Origin: CALVGQ01 sp964368495
GTDB lineage: Bacteria > Bacillota_I > Bacilli_A > Erysipelotrichales > Erysipelotrichaceae
Assembly: GCA_964368495.1 (NCBI GenBank)
Contig: CAYJAJ010000003.1
Coordinates: 1-64,000, forward strand
DNA length: 64,000 bases
Direction: 5' to 3'
The notes under the pieces were generated by a model that was not told where the DNA came from, did no database searches, and saw nothing but the letters and a program-made list of their open reading frames with translations. Shown piece after piece: positions 33,663 through 42,402 of the stretch; position 1 is the stretch's first letter; each line of letters opens with the position of its first letter. Made by a program: the position numbers and the translations under genes.

Positions 33663-34820
33663 ATGAGAAGTGAAGAGTTTATAAATAAATACAAAGTGGT
33701 GAGAAAAAATACTAATTGCATAAAATGGGAAGCGATTAAAAATTACAATGTTGATGATTTATTGCCGATATGGATTGCTGATGCAGAATTTAAAACAGCT
33801 CCAGAAATATTGAATGCAATGAAGAATGTAGCAGACTTTGGTGTGTTTGGATACATTAGTAATCCAATAAATTATATTGAATCTTTTATTAATTGGGAAA
33901 AGAAATATAATTATGAAGTCAATAGTGAATGGGTACGATGTTCTACAGGGGTTTTAAATTTAGTCATTTGGGCACTGAAAGCATTAATAAAACCACAGGA
34001 GGAAGTTTTGTTGTTAACACCTATTTATCCTCCATTTAGAAATTGCATAGAAGCTGCAGGTGGAACGATTAAGTGCTTTTGTTTAACGAATAATAATGGA
34101 TATTACACGATTGATTTTGACGCTCTTGAAAATTATTTAAAACAAAACAACATTAAAGCATTCATTCATTGTAATCCGCATAATCCAGTAGGACGTGTTT
34201 GGACAATGCAGGAACAAAATCAATTGGTTGCTTTAATGGAAAAATACAACATTAAGATTATTGCAGACGAAATTCATCAAGATTTATCATTTGAAAAATT
34301 TATTCCTACTGCAATCGCGCTTGATAAAAGATATAGTAAGCGTACAATTACGGTTTCCTCAAACAGTAAAACATACAGCATTGCAGGTTGTTCGATTGCA
34401 CAGGCTATAATTGAAGATGATGAACTAAGAGAAAAGTTTGATTTGATTGTTTCAAAAGTAGTTCAAGCTCCAACTCCAATTATGAACTTTGCAGCAAGTG
34501 AAGCAGGATACAGCGGTTGTGAGGAATGGTTAGAAGGCTTTAAGGATACAATAATGATTAATGAAAAGAAATTGATTGCAGCTTTTGAAAATACAAAAGT
34601 TGTGATTAGCCCACTTGAAGGAACATATTTGGCTTGGATGGATTTTACTAGAATTGTTGAGCCGGAGAAACTCAAAGAGAAATTGATTTACGAGGCAAAA
34701 ATCTTGCCGAATTTTGGGGAAACTTTTGGAGATGAAACTTTAGGTTTCATTCGTTTAAATTTGGCGGTTGATTGCGATACATTGGATAATGCAATTAAAC
34801 GTTTAAAAAGTATACTGTAA
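33663..34820 (+). CDS. patB: PatB/MalY-type cystathionine beta-lyase (aminotransferase fold)
   Basis: PLP enzyme of the aminotransferase class I/II fold cleaving C-S bonds of cystathionine, or cysteine conjugates. LLPIWIADAEFKTAPEI near the N-terminus is the family's opening. STGVLNLVIWALKALIKP follows. HCNPHNPVGRVW and IIADEIHQDLSF carry the PLP-contacting Asn/Asp, and SSNSKTYSIAGC the Lys near residue 235. ATG 33663 follows AAAGGAGTTAACT. 385 aa, complete. Monocistronic between terminators. Confidence 0.88.
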   Translation: MRSEEFINKYKVVRKNTNCIKWEAIKNYNVDDLLPIWIADAEFKTAPEILNAMKNVADFGVFGYISNPINYIESFINWEKKYNYEVNSEWVRCSTGVLNLVIWALKALIKPQEEVLLLTPIYPPFRNCIEAAGGTIKCFCLTNNNGYYTIDFDALENYLKQNNIKAFIHCNPHNPVGRVWTMQEQNQLVALMEKYNIKIIADEIHQDLSFEKFIPTAIALDKRYSKRTITVSSNSKTYSIAGCSIAQAIIEDDELREKFDLIVSKVVQAPTPIMNFAASEAGYSGCEEWLEGFKDTIMINEKKLIAAFENTKVVISPLEGTYLAWMDFTRIVEPEKLKEKLIYEAKILPNFGETFGDETLGFIRLNLAVDCDTLDNAIKRLKSIL

Positions 34821-34845
34821 AAGAAGATTAAGTTCTTCTTTTTTA
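34819..34845 (+). terminator. Terminator of patB
   Basis: AAAAGAAG and CTTCTTTT pair around ATTAAGTT, the T arm running into more T. The following 200 bases (34846-35050) are A+T-rich and I see nothing else in them. Confidence 0.7.
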
Positions 34846-35050
34846 ATTTTTTAATAAAAAAAGCGATTTTTTAAAACTTCTTTTAAATTTGTAGTATGTA
34901 CTAAAAAAACTAAATATTGAAAGTAATGTGTAAAAATGCAATTTATTTTGTGTATATCATATTGATTACACTGTTGTGTTTTATAAATATTCAAATTAAA
35001 CATTATCTAGAAATTATTTAAATGCACAATATTTTGCTGAAAAATGGCAT

Positions 35051-35078
35051 ATGACATTTAATATGATTTAGATACAAT
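35051..35078 (+). promoter_or_regulatory. Promoter of the small ORF / TPR regulator unit
   Basis: ATGACA (35051-35056) and TACAAT (35073-35078) are 16 bp apart, 33 bases before the small ORF at 35111. Confidence 0.5.
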
Positions 35079-35110
35079 ACTTAATATGTGTTCATTTTTA
35101 AGGAGGAAAT

Positions 35111-35185
35111 ATGGGGATAATTATAAATCAATCAAGTCAAATGAAATTCACAAACAACACAAAAGTTTTGGTAATATATGATTAG
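35111..35185 (+). CDS. Small ORF (24 aa) ahead of the TPR regulator
   Basis: AAGGAGGAAAT, a near-perfect ribosome binding site, precedes ATG 35111, and the frame reads MGIIINQSSQMKFTNNTK before ending at TAG 35183. A second tiny frame, MISEEEVDKIC (35178-35213), overlaps its end and in turn overlaps the regulator's start codon. The strength of the first ribosome binding site suggests real translation, either as a leader coupling translation to the regulator or as a signalling peptide. It lacks an obvious export signal. Function unknown. Confidence 0.4.
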   Translation: MGIIINQSSQMKFTNNTKVLVIYD

Positions 35186-35206
35186 TGAAGAAGAAGTAGA
35201 TAAAAT

Positions 35207-36421
35207 ATGCTAAATAATGATCTGGGATTTTATTTAAAAACAGTTAGAATCTTTAATGGAATTACTAAAAAAACTATTTGTGAACAATGCAATATCAAAA
35301 CACAGTATCTTACAAAATTAGAAAATAACACAGAAGCAACTTTTATAGAAAATAGAAAAAAAGAAGAATTATTAATGGCTTTAATTAAAAAGCCGAAACT
35401 AAATCAAACTACATTACAAAGAAATATGAATTTGGTTAATGAATTTTTTGAAAGCTTTATTGAAGGGGATCAAAAAAACATGAAAAGAGTTCTTGACCTA
35501 CTTCAACAAGATAGAACATTATGTAGTAGCAGTTGTTTTTCATATTTTGTATTTGTTAAATTGATTGCAGGTATTGAATTTAACAACATCGATTATGAAT
35601 TTGAAGTTTATTATGATGTTGCGAGTAAAACATATACCCATTTAAACGACGAAATGAAAGCGCTTTACTTCGTTGCGGTTGGAAAGTATGAACGTAGTAG
35701 CCTTAATAAAGAGAAAGAATATTATTTTAAAAAGGCGTTAAGTTATACAAATGATGAAAAAATTTGTGGTCTAATTTATTATTACTGTTGTTTAAATGAT
35801 TTGAGTATTGGAAGAAACATTCAAGCTTTTAATCACATAAAAAATGCGAGTGATATATTTCAAAAATCAAACATGTATATTCGATATGCATCAACTATTT
35901 CTGTTTTAGCGCTTATTTATGTAGTGATGAATGAATTTAATGAAGCGATAAGAATATTTAATCAATCAATTAAATGCGCGAAAATGCTTAATTTAAACCA
36001 AGTACTTGCAGAAAGTTATGAAAACATGGCATGTGGATATATGTTGATGGAGAAATATGAAGATGTAGACAAATACTGCTTAGAGGCAATTAAGTATAAA
36101 AGTGACAACAAACTTATCTATTTCTATAATAGTTATTCATTGTATAAATTAAACCAAAACAAAAGATGCAATGAATGGATTGAAAAAGGATTGAAAAGTG
36201 GTCGTGTAGATAATGACTTAATTAAATTATTGAATATTATGAAAGTATTAAACAACAAGCATAAAAATGCAATTGTATTACTAGAGAAGTTTGTTTTACA
36301 TAAAAACAAACATATCAATTCAATTAATGCAAAACTTTTATGTAAAGAGTTAGTAAAATTTAAAAGAGATCAAAAAATGTTTAAAGAGGCATTGTTTTAT
36401 TTGGAGTGTATTGGTAAATAA
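35207..36421 (+). CDS. HTH-TPR transcriptional regulator (RRNPP/Rgg-like)
   Basis: A 404-aa protein. The N-terminal helix-turn-helix (LGFYLKTVRIFNGITKKTIC, then YLTKLENN, residues 5-46) has the XRE layout, although the helix is less regular than in typical Cro/C1 repressors. From residue 80 to the end it is all helical with repeated TPR-like pairs, for example YASTISVLALIYVVMNEFNEAIRIF. This architecture is that of peptide-sensing regulators such as PlcR, Rgg and Rap-linked families. ATG 35207 has only a weak upstream GAAGAAG. Neighbours do not show its target. Confidence 0.75.
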   Translation: MLNNDLGFYLKTVRIFNGITKKTICEQCNIKTQYLTKLENNTEATFIENRKKEELLMALIKKPKLNQTTLQRNMNLVNEFFESFIEGDQKNMKRVLDLLQQDRTLCSSSCFSYFVFVKLIAGIEFNNIDYEFEVYYDVASKTYTHLNDEMKALYFVAVGKYERSSLNKEKEYYFKKALSYTNDEKICGLIYYYCCLNDLSIGRNIQAFNHIKNASDIFQKSNMYIRYASTISVLALIYVVMNEFNEAIRIFNQSIKCAKMLNLNQVLAESYENMACGYMLMEKYEDVDKYCLEAIKYKSDNKLIYFYNSYSLYKLNQNKRCNEWIEKGLKSGRVDNDLIKLLNIMKVLNNKHKNAIVLLEKFVLHKNKHINSINAKLLCKELVKFKRDQKMFKEALFYLECIGK

Positions 36422-36499
36422 ATACACAAATACATAATAGAACTACTTGCAATTTATCACACTTTTTGAGAAAATATTAAAAGATAGAAGGTGTTCATT

Positions 36500-36829
36500 A
36501 TGAGTAAAATGTGTAATTTAGATGTTCAGAATATTTTAGATATTGAATTTCATATCGATTTTAAAGGATATTCTGCAGTTGAAGTTGATCGTTTATTGGA
36601 TATAGTTATTGAAGATTATCAAATCTATGATGAAAAAATTGCTTCAATGAATGAACAATTTATAGCACAAGAGAGAGTTATTGCCTCGTTAAAGGCAAAG
36701 ATTATTGAACTTGAAGGTAAAGCGAAAGCATTTAAAGATACAGAAAATGAACCTGTCTCTCAATTAGATATTATTAAAAGAATTTCTAAGTTAGAGGAAG
36801 CTGTCTACAAGGAAAAAACAATTGATTAA
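36500..36829 (+). CDS. gpsB: DivIVA-domain cell-cycle protein, GpsB-like
   Basis: 109 aa with a DivIVA N-terminal lipid/partner-binding motif: DIEFHIDFKGYSAVEVDRLLDIVIEDY, followed by a coiled coil (about residues 45-75) and a short C-terminal helix. GpsB links peptidoglycan synthases with division. The position immediately before rnpB is conserved with Bacillus. ATG 36500 follows AGAAGGTG. Its last three codons fall within the pairing region of the rnpB 5' end. Confidence 0.87.
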   Translation: MSKMCNLDVQNILDIEFHIDFKGYSAVEVDRLLDIVIEDYQIYDEKIASMNEQFIAQERVIASLKAKIIELEGKAKAFKDTENEPVSQLDIIKRISKLEEAVYKEKTID

Positions 36830-37177
36830 CATTCGGGTAATCGCTGGCTATTGCTAGAGGAAAGTCCATGCTCGCACAATCTGAGATGATTGTAGTGTTT
36901 GTGCTAACTTAAAAAATAAGGTTAGGCAGGTAACTGACGGCTGAATGAACTCCTAAGGGAAACTATGGAGAACATCTTTAAAAGTGTCACAGTGACGTAG
37001 TCTACTTGGAAACTTGTAGAGTGGAACGAGATAAACCCCACAAGCGAGAAACCCAAATTTGGTAGGGGAACTCTGTAAAGTGAATTGAAATGATACAGGG
37101 GCATACTTATTGTATGCAGATAAATGATTGCCACCTTGAAAAAGGGACAAAACATGGCTTATAGAATGTTGATGAAT
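36821..37177 (+). ncRNA. rnpB: RNase P RNA, Bacillus type (type B)
   Basis: Catalytic RNA of RNase P, which matures tRNA 5' ends. Conserved elements in order: TCGGGTAATCGCTG, GAGGAAAGTCCATGCTCGCAC, CACAGTGACG, GTGGAACG..ATAAACCCC, AAGCGAGAAACCCAAATTT, ATGATTGCC, and ACAAAACATGGCTTATAGA. The ends pair: ATTGATTAACATTC (36821-36834) with GAATGTTGATGAAT (37164-37177), one mismatch. The 5' end therefore overlaps the stop region of gpsB. End coordinates are estimated from this P1 pairing. Confidence 0.96.
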
Positions 37178-37178
37178 A

Positions 37179-37208
37179 AAGAGAAAACAGTATGTTTTCT
37201 CTTTTTTT
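37179..37208 (+). terminator. Terminator of rnpB
   Basis: AGAGAAAAC and GTTTTCTCT pair around AGTAT, followed by TTTTTT. Confidence 0.9.
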
Positions 37209-37290
37209 CATTATTAAAATACCTTTATGCAATATTTATTTAATAAAACTATCGCATATTTTATTAAATTAGTCTAAAATAAGTGAATAC

Positions 37291-37318
37291 TTTACTTTTA
37301 TTCCTTGAATGGTATAAT
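37291..37318 (+). promoter_or_regulatory. Promoter of the rodZ-like gene
   Basis: TTTACT (37291-37296) and TATAAT (37313-37318) are 16 bp apart, 23 bases before the start codon. Confidence 0.55.
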
Positions 37319-37341
37319 ATCAATATGGTCGGAGGGAGATA

Positions 37342-38232
37342 ATGAAAAATTTAGGTGAAAAACTAAAATTAAAAAGAGAATCTTTAGGTATTTCTCTTGA
37401 AGAGATGAGCAATAAAACAAAAATTCAACCCCACTATTTAAAAGCGCTTGAATCTGGCGATATTTCTTTGTTTGAAGAGGATATTGCTTATTTGCGTTAT
37501 TTTTTGCGATTTTACTGCAAAGTAGTTGAGATAGATTTTGAAGATATCAAAGATGAGTTTAGTGAAATTATGGGTGAATATAACCAAACATTACAACTTA
37601 AAAAACAAAATCCACATGCTGAAAAACAAGCATTGATTGATGCTAGAATAAAGGAGTCAAGAGCTAAGCTTAAAATAGAAAAGAAAAAAATAGATTATTC
37701 ATTAATCTCTCTTATAATGGTTGTTGTACTTGTTGCTGGAATTTTAGTTGCATTTATGTTTACATTTGGTCCTGAATTTTTAGCAAATAATGATAATGAA
37801 GAAACGACACCTCCTATAATAACGCCATTACCTACAGATGAAACTGGCACTACTGAAACGGATATGGATGTTGAAGAAGATCCATTAAGTAAACCACTTG
37901 ATGTAACTGCGTTAGCTGATGGAATAAATTATGAAATAAGAGGTTGGACTGAGGATGAATTAATTTCTATTCGTGTTGAATACAATGCTGATACATGGAT
38001 GAAAGTTTTGTATAATGATGTGGCTAGTGATAATCCTGCAAGTAAAATTTATTATCCAGGAGAGAGTATGGAAGTTTTACAAAAAGCAACTAGTGATTTA
38101 AAGATTACACTTCATTTTGGAATGATTAAAGGAAATACAATTTTTATTAATAATGAAGAGTTTACTTTAGCTGATAATGCTAAAGATCTTACTAGGGGGC
38201 AACAAATCCATTTTGTTTTGAAAGGAGAATAA
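37342..38232 (+). CDS. rodZ: RodZ-like cytoskeletal membrane protein
   Basis: 296 aa: N-terminal XRE-type helix-turn-helix (GEKLKLKRESLGISLEEMS, residues 5-70), a basic linker, one membrane helix (about 119-141), a Thr/Pro/Asp-rich extracytoplasmic linker, and a C-terminal DUF4115 beta domain with DTWMKVLYND and GESMEVLQKA. RodZ links MreB to the rod-shape wall machinery. In Bacillus the homologous ymfM also precedes pgsA, as here. GGAGGGAGATA is the ribosome binding site. Confidence 0.86.
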   Translation: MKNLGEKLKLKRESLGISLEEMSNKTKIQPHYLKALESGDISLFEEDIAYLRYFLRFYCKVVEIDFEDIKDEFSEIMGEYNQTLQLKKQNPHAEKQALIDARIKESRAKLKIEKKKIDYSLISLIMVVVLVAGILVAFMFTFGPEFLANNDNEETTPPIITPLPTDETGTTETDMDVEEDPLSKPLDVTALADGINYEIRGWTEDELISIRVEYNADTWMKVLYNDVASDNPASKIYYPGESMEVLQKATSDLKITLHFGMIKGNTIFINNEEFTLADNAKDLTRGQQIHFVLKGE

Positions 38233-38233
38233 A

Positions 38234-38836
38234 ATGAACTTACCCAATAAGTTAACTATTGCAAGAATATGCATGGTTCCTATTCTTGTATTGATTTATA
38301 TTTTTCCCTATGCGCAATTTAATATTGATGTGATTAAATTTCAATTTGGTGGAGCTACAGGTGTATCGATATCTTTAATTAACATCTTTGTTTTAGTAAT
38401 TTTTTTAATAGCAAGTATTACTGATTATGTTGATGGTTATATTGCTAGAAAACATAATTTAATTACTACATTTGGTAAATTTGCTGATCCAATAGCAGAT
38501 AAATTACTTGTTAATACAATGTTTATATTATTTGCATCACAAGGTATTATTCCAGTAGTGCCTGTAATTATTATGATTTGCAGAGATATTGTTGTTGATG
38601 GATGTCGAATGATTGCAATAAACAATGGAGTTGTTGTAGCTGCAGGAGCGATTGGAAAATTAAAAACGGTTCTTCAGATGGGAACAGTAATTTTTGTTTT
38701 AACTAATAATTTACCATTTGAATTATGGAGAATTCCTTTTACAGATTTCTTGCTTTGGTTTACAGCTTTTGTTAGTGTTGCTGGAGGAATATCATATTTT
38801 AATCAACTAAAAGAATTTATTTTTGAAAGTAAATAG
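38234..38836 (+). CDS. pgsA: CDP-diacylglycerol--glycerol-3-phosphate 3-phosphatidyltransferase
   Basis: Membrane enzyme making phosphatidylglycerol phosphate. NLPNKLTIARICMVPILVL is the typical start. TDYVDGYIARKHNLITTFG and GKFADPIADK contain the complete CDP-alcohol phosphotransferase signature DGxxARx8GxxxDxxxD. 200 aa with about five helices. It starts one base after the rodZ-like stop with AAAGGAGAATA as ribosome binding site, and precedes recA as in Bacillus. Confidence 0.94.
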   Translation: MNLPNKLTIARICMVPILVLIYIFPYAQFNIDVIKFQFGGATGVSISLINIFVLVIFLIASITDYVDGYIARKHNLITTFGKFADPIADKLLVNTMFILFASQGIIPVVPVIIMICRDIVVDGCRMIAINNGVVVAAGAIGKLKTVLQMGTVIFVLTNNLPFELWRIPFTDFLLWFTAFVSVAGGISYFNQLKEFIFESK

Positions 38837-38880
38837 GAAAATTGCTTAATTGGTGTATATAGTAAATGTAGGAGGTTTAT

Positions 38881-39885
38881 ATGAGCACAAAAACAAACAA
38901 TAAAGACGCGCTATTAGAGGAAGCTTTAAAAGCGATAGAAAAACAATATGGAAAAGGATCAATTATGAAACTAGGAGATCGAGCTAGTGTAGATATTGAC
39001 GCAATTAGCTCTGGTTCTATTTCTATTGACTTTGCACTTGGGATTGGAGGATATCCAAAAGGCAGAATTTGTGAAGTATATGGCCCTGAGTCTTCTGGAA
39101 AGACTACTTTAGCTCTTCACGCGATAGCTGAATGTCAAAAAGCAGGAGGTCGTGCAGCATTTATTGATGCTGAAAATGCTATTGATCCTACTTATGCAAA
39201 AAGACTAGGTGTAAATATCGATGATTTGATTTTATCTCAACCTGATTCAGGAGAACAAGCACTAGAAATTACCGAAATGTTAATTCGTAGTGGAGCGATT
39301 GATTTAATTGTAATTGATTCAGTTGCAGCCCTTGTTCCACAAGCAGAACTTGATGGTGAAATGGGTGATGCTCAAGTAGGGCTTCAAGCACGTTTAATGT
39401 CGAAAGCAATGCGTAAATTGGCTGGAGTTATGAATCGTAGCGAATGTACTGCAATTTTTATCAATCAATTAAGAGAAAAAGTTGGAATCATGTTTGGAAA
39501 CCCAGAAACAACTCCTGGTGGAAGAGCACTAAAATTTTATTCTTCAATTCGACTCGATGTTCGAAAAGGAGAAGCTTTGAAATCTGGAACTGATATTATC
39601 GGAAACAAAGTAAATGTTAAGGTAGTTAAAAATAAAGTTGCACCGCCATTTAAAATTGCGCCAATTGAAATAATGTATGGTGAAGGAATTAGCCATATAG
39701 GAGAAGTAATTAATTTAGGAGTTGATTTGGATATTATCCAAAAAAGTGGTGCATGGTTTTCATACAATGGAGAAAAAATTGGCCAAGGTAGAGATGCTGT
39801 TCGACAATTTTTAATCGCAAATCCTAATTTAGATTTGGAAATTACTGCTAAAATTAAAGAAAAACTATTTAATCAAGAGGCTTAA
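38881..39885 (+). CDS. recA: Recombinase RecA
   Basis: Strand-exchange ATPase and co-protease of the SOS response. ALKAIEKQYGKGSIMKLG is the N-terminus; GPESSGKTTLALHA is the Walker A motif (residues about 64-77), LIVIDSVAALVPQAE Walker B, FINQLREKVG and GGRALKFYSS loop L2 and beyond. At 334 aa it has a short C-terminal tail without the usual long acidic extension. TAGGAGGTTTAT is the ribosome binding site. The terminator overlaps its last codons. Confidence 0.97.
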   Translation: MSTKTNNKDALLEEALKAIEKQYGKGSIMKLGDRASVDIDAISSGSISIDFALGIGGYPKGRICEVYGPESSGKTTLALHAIAECQKAGGRAAFIDAENAIDPTYAKRLGVNIDDLILSQPDSGEQALEITEMLIRSGAIDLIVIDSVAALVPQAELDGEMGDAQVGLQARLMSKAMRKLAGVMNRSECTAIFINQLREKVGIMFGNPETTPGGRALKFYSSIRLDVRKGEALKSGTDIIGNKVNVKVVKNKVAPPFKIAPIEIMYGEGISHIGEVINLGVDLDIIQKSGAWFSYNGEKIGQGRDAVRQFLIANPNLDLEITAKIKEKLFNQEA

Positions 39886-39900
39886 GCTCTTGATTTTTTT
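39871..39900 (+). terminator. Terminator of recA overlapping its stop codon
   Basis: AATCAAGAG and CTCTTGATT pair around GCTTAAG, which includes the TAA stop, followed by TTTTTT. Confidence 0.88.
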
Positions 39901-39949
39901 AATATTAGTGAAATTTATTTCAATTTATCGAACTTATTTTGTATATTCC

Positions 39950-39978
39950 TTGTGAAAATTATCAAAAAATTGTATTAT
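39950..39978 (+). promoter_or_regulatory. Promoter of rny
   Basis: TTGTGA (39950-39955) and TATTAT (39973-39978) have a 17-bp spacer, about 45 bases before the start. Confidence 0.55.
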
Positions 39979-40023
39979 ATTAGAGAGTAAATCTCAAAAT
40001 GATTTTGAATGGAGGAATTGAAA

Positions 40024-41580
40024 ATGAATGAATTATCACTTTCTTCCGTTTTATTCGGTATAGTTGGAGTTTTTGTAGGGGTTGTCTTAATGATGATGGC
40101 TTCAAAAATTGGATTGAATCGAGCAAGTCAAAAAGCACAGATTCTAATAGAGGATGCTGAAAGACAAGCAGAAAATACAATTAGACAAGCTATTTTAGAT
40201 GGACGAACACAAGTTTATGAACTTAAACTTGAAGCAGAAAAAGAAGTAAAAGAAGGAAAAATTGAAATTCAAGATTTAGAAGCTAAATTAACACGTCGTG
40301 AAGATAATTTAAACTATCGCGACCAAAATTTAACGGAAAAAGAAAAACAACTTGAATCAAAAAATCAAAAAATTACTGATAAACTAGCTGTATTAGAAAA
40401 AATGGAAGCAGAATTACAAACAAAATTAGACATACAAATTAATGAATTAGAACGAGTGGCTTCAATGAGTGCTTCAGAAGCAAGAATAGAGCTAATGGAA
40501 GCGGTTGAAAAGAAAATGGATAAGGAAGTTTCCGCATATATTCGCGATCGCGAAGAAGATGCGAAAACTCGTGCAAATGATGCATCAAGAAATATTATTG
40601 CATTAGCTATTCAACGTTATGCACAAGAGGAAACACAAGAACGTACAGTTTCTGTTGTAGGATTGCCTTCAGAAGAAATGAAGGGGCGAATTATTGGACG
40701 TGAAGGTCGTAATATTAAAGCGATTGAACAGGCAACAGGCGTTGATTTAATTATTGATGATACTCCAGAAGCAATTACAATAAGTTGTTTCGACCCGATT
40801 CGTCGTGAAATTGCACGCTTGGCACTGGAAACTTTAATTCGTGATGGTAGAATACAACCAGGAAGAATTGAAGAAGTTGTACAAAAAGTGACGAAAGAGT
40901 TAAATGAAACAATGCTTAAGGCTGGAGAAAATGCAGTGTTCAAACTAGGTATTGGTCGAATTGATAAAGAACTTGTTAAGTTATTAGGACGTCTTAAATA
41001 TCGTTATAGTTATGGACAAAATGGTCTTGATCACAGTATGGAAGTTGCAGCACTTGCTGGAATGATGGCTGCTGAGCTAGGACTTAATCAATCTTTGGCA
41101 AAAAGAGCCGGATTATTACATGACATTGGTAAATCAATTGATTTTGAACAAGATGGTAGCCATGTAGAACTAGGTGTTAAGGTTGCAAAAAAACGTGGAG
41201 AAGATGATATTGTAATTAATGCAATTCAATCACATCATGGTGATGTTGAAGCAACACATCTTATCTCGAATCTTGTTGCTGCTGCTGATGCGTTAAGTGC
41301 GGCAAGACCTGGGGCACGATTTGAAAGCTTTGAAAATTACATTAATCGTCTTGAACAATTAGAAGGTATCGCAAATAAATTTGATGGTGTAAGTAAAACC
41401 TATGCAATTCAAGCAGGTCGTGAAATTCGTGTATTAGTTGTTCCTGAACAAGTAGATGATTCAACTTGTCATAAGATGGCTAGAGACATTCGCGATAAGA
41501 TTGAAAGTGAATTAACTTACCCAGGGCAAATAAAAGTTACAGTCATTCGTGAAACTAGAGCAAGTGAGTTAGCAAAATAA
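40024..41580 (+). CDS. rny: Ribonuclease Y
   Basis: Membrane-anchored endoribonuclease that starts mRNA decay. 518 aa: one N-terminal helix (residues about 8-28), a long coiled coil (about 35-180), a KH RNA-binding domain (SEEMKGRIIGREGRNIKAIEQ), and an HD domain with GLLHDIGKSIDFEQDGSHVELG and IQSHHGDVE. ATG 40024 is preferred over ATG 40009 because GGAGG (40011-40015) sits between them. The gene is followed directly by ymdB, as in Bacillus. Confidence 0.96.
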   Translation: MNELSLSSVLFGIVGVFVGVVLMMMASKIGLNRASQKAQILIEDAERQAENTIRQAILDGRTQVYELKLEAEKEVKEGKIEIQDLEAKLTRREDNLNYRDQNLTEKEKQLESKNQKITDKLAVLEKMEAELQTKLDIQINELERVASMSASEARIELMEAVEKKMDKEVSAYIRDREEDAKTRANDASRNIIALAIQRYAQEETQERTVSVVGLPSEEMKGRIIGREGRNIKAIEQATGVDLIIDDTPEAITISCFDPIRREIARLALETLIRDGRIQPGRIEEVVQKVTKELNETMLKAGENAVFKLGIGRIDKELVKLLGRLKYRYSYGQNGLDHSMEVAALAGMMAAELGLNQSLAKRAGLLHDIGKSIDFEQDGSHVELGVKVAKKRGEDDIVINAIQSHHGDVEATHLISNLVAAADALSAARPGARFESFENYINRLEQLEGIANKFDGVSKTYAIQAGREIRVLVVPEQVDDSTCHKMARDIRDKIESELTYPGQIKVTVIRETRASELAK

Positions 41581-42351
41581 ATGAATTTATTATTTTTAGG
41601 AGATGTTGTAGGTAAATCAGGGAGAAACATTGTAAGTAAACATTTTCATGATTTAGTAATACAATATCAAATAGATTGTACAATAATCAATGCAGAAAAT
41701 GCGGCGCATGGTAAAGGAATTACCCGCCGCATTTATCAACAATTCGTTGATTTGGGTGTTGATATGCTTACAATGGGAAATCATACATTTTCAAAAGGAG
41801 AATTGCTTGATTTTATTGATGAAAGCGATCGATTAATAAAGCCGATGAATTTACTTCCTTTAAATAAAGGAAAAAGCTGTAAGGTTTTAGAAATCAAAGG
41901 TCGAAAGATCGGAATTGTTAACCTATGCGGTCAAGTATTTATGGATCGTGTTGAAAGAACACCATATGAATGTATGGATGAAATTGTTGAGACCCACGAT
42001 GCTGAGAAATATTTTGTTGATTTTCACGGAGAAACAACAAGCGAAAAAATAACATTTGCACATGTCTTTAAAAATCAGTGTGTAGCTGTATGTGGAACAC
42101 ACACTCATGTTCAAACCGCTGATGAACGTTTGTTGGATGGTTGTGCATTTATAAGTGATGTTGGCATGTGTGGAGCTTATGATAGTGTGCTTGGACGTGA
42201 TAAAGAAGAAGTAATAAAGCTTGTAGTTCATAAAGAATCTACTCGTTATACTGTAGCGGAAGGTGATGCAGTCTTATGTGGAGTAGTGATTCAAATTGAT
42301 GACGAAACACTAAATGCAACATCGATAAAAAGAATTCAAATTAGACCTTAA
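41581..42351 (+). CDS. ymdB: YmdB family metallophosphodiesterase
   Basis: 256 aa. NLLFLGDVVGKSGRNIV at the start, INAENAAHGKGITRRIYQQ, LTMGNHTFSKGEL and VCGTHTHVQTADERLL carry the metal-binding Asp, Glu, Asn and His residues. The family hydrolyses cyclic nucleotides in vitro and affects biofilm and motility in Bacillus. Its ATG immediately follows the rny stop codon; the ribosome binding site is poor, so coupling is likely. Confidence 0.93.
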   Translation: MNLLFLGDVVGKSGRNIVSKHFHDLVIQYQIDCTIINAENAAHGKGITRRIYQQFVDLGVDMLTMGNHTFSKGELLDFIDESDRLIKPMNLLPLNKGKSCKVLEIKGRKIGIVNLCGQVFMDRVERTPYECMDEIVETHDAEKYFVDFHGETTSEKITFAHVFKNQCVAVCGTHTHVQTADERLLDGCAFISDVGMCGAYDSVLGRDKEEVIKLVVHKESTRYTVAEGDAVLCGVVIQIDDETLNATSIKRIQIRP

Positions 42352-42358
42352 TCATAAA

Positions 42359-42402
42359 CCTCTTTCTTCAACCATAAACTAATGAAGAAAGGGGTATTTT
42401 TT
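42359..42402 (+). promoter_or_regulatory. 12-bp hairpin covering the spoVS ribosome binding site
   Basis: CCTCTTTCTTCA (42359-42370) pairs without mismatch, allowing one G-T, with TGAAGAAAGGGG (42383-42394), and TATTTTTT follows. It looks like the ymdB terminator, yet the spoVS Shine-Dalgarno AAGGGG lies in its 3' arm and ATG 42403 directly after the T run. It may terminate ymdB transcription, mask spoVS translation, or both. Confidence 0.7.

Noticed and set aside
36922..37155. Minus-strand open frames within the RNase P RNA
   Set aside because: The interval is fully explained by a structured RNA with all conserved elements.
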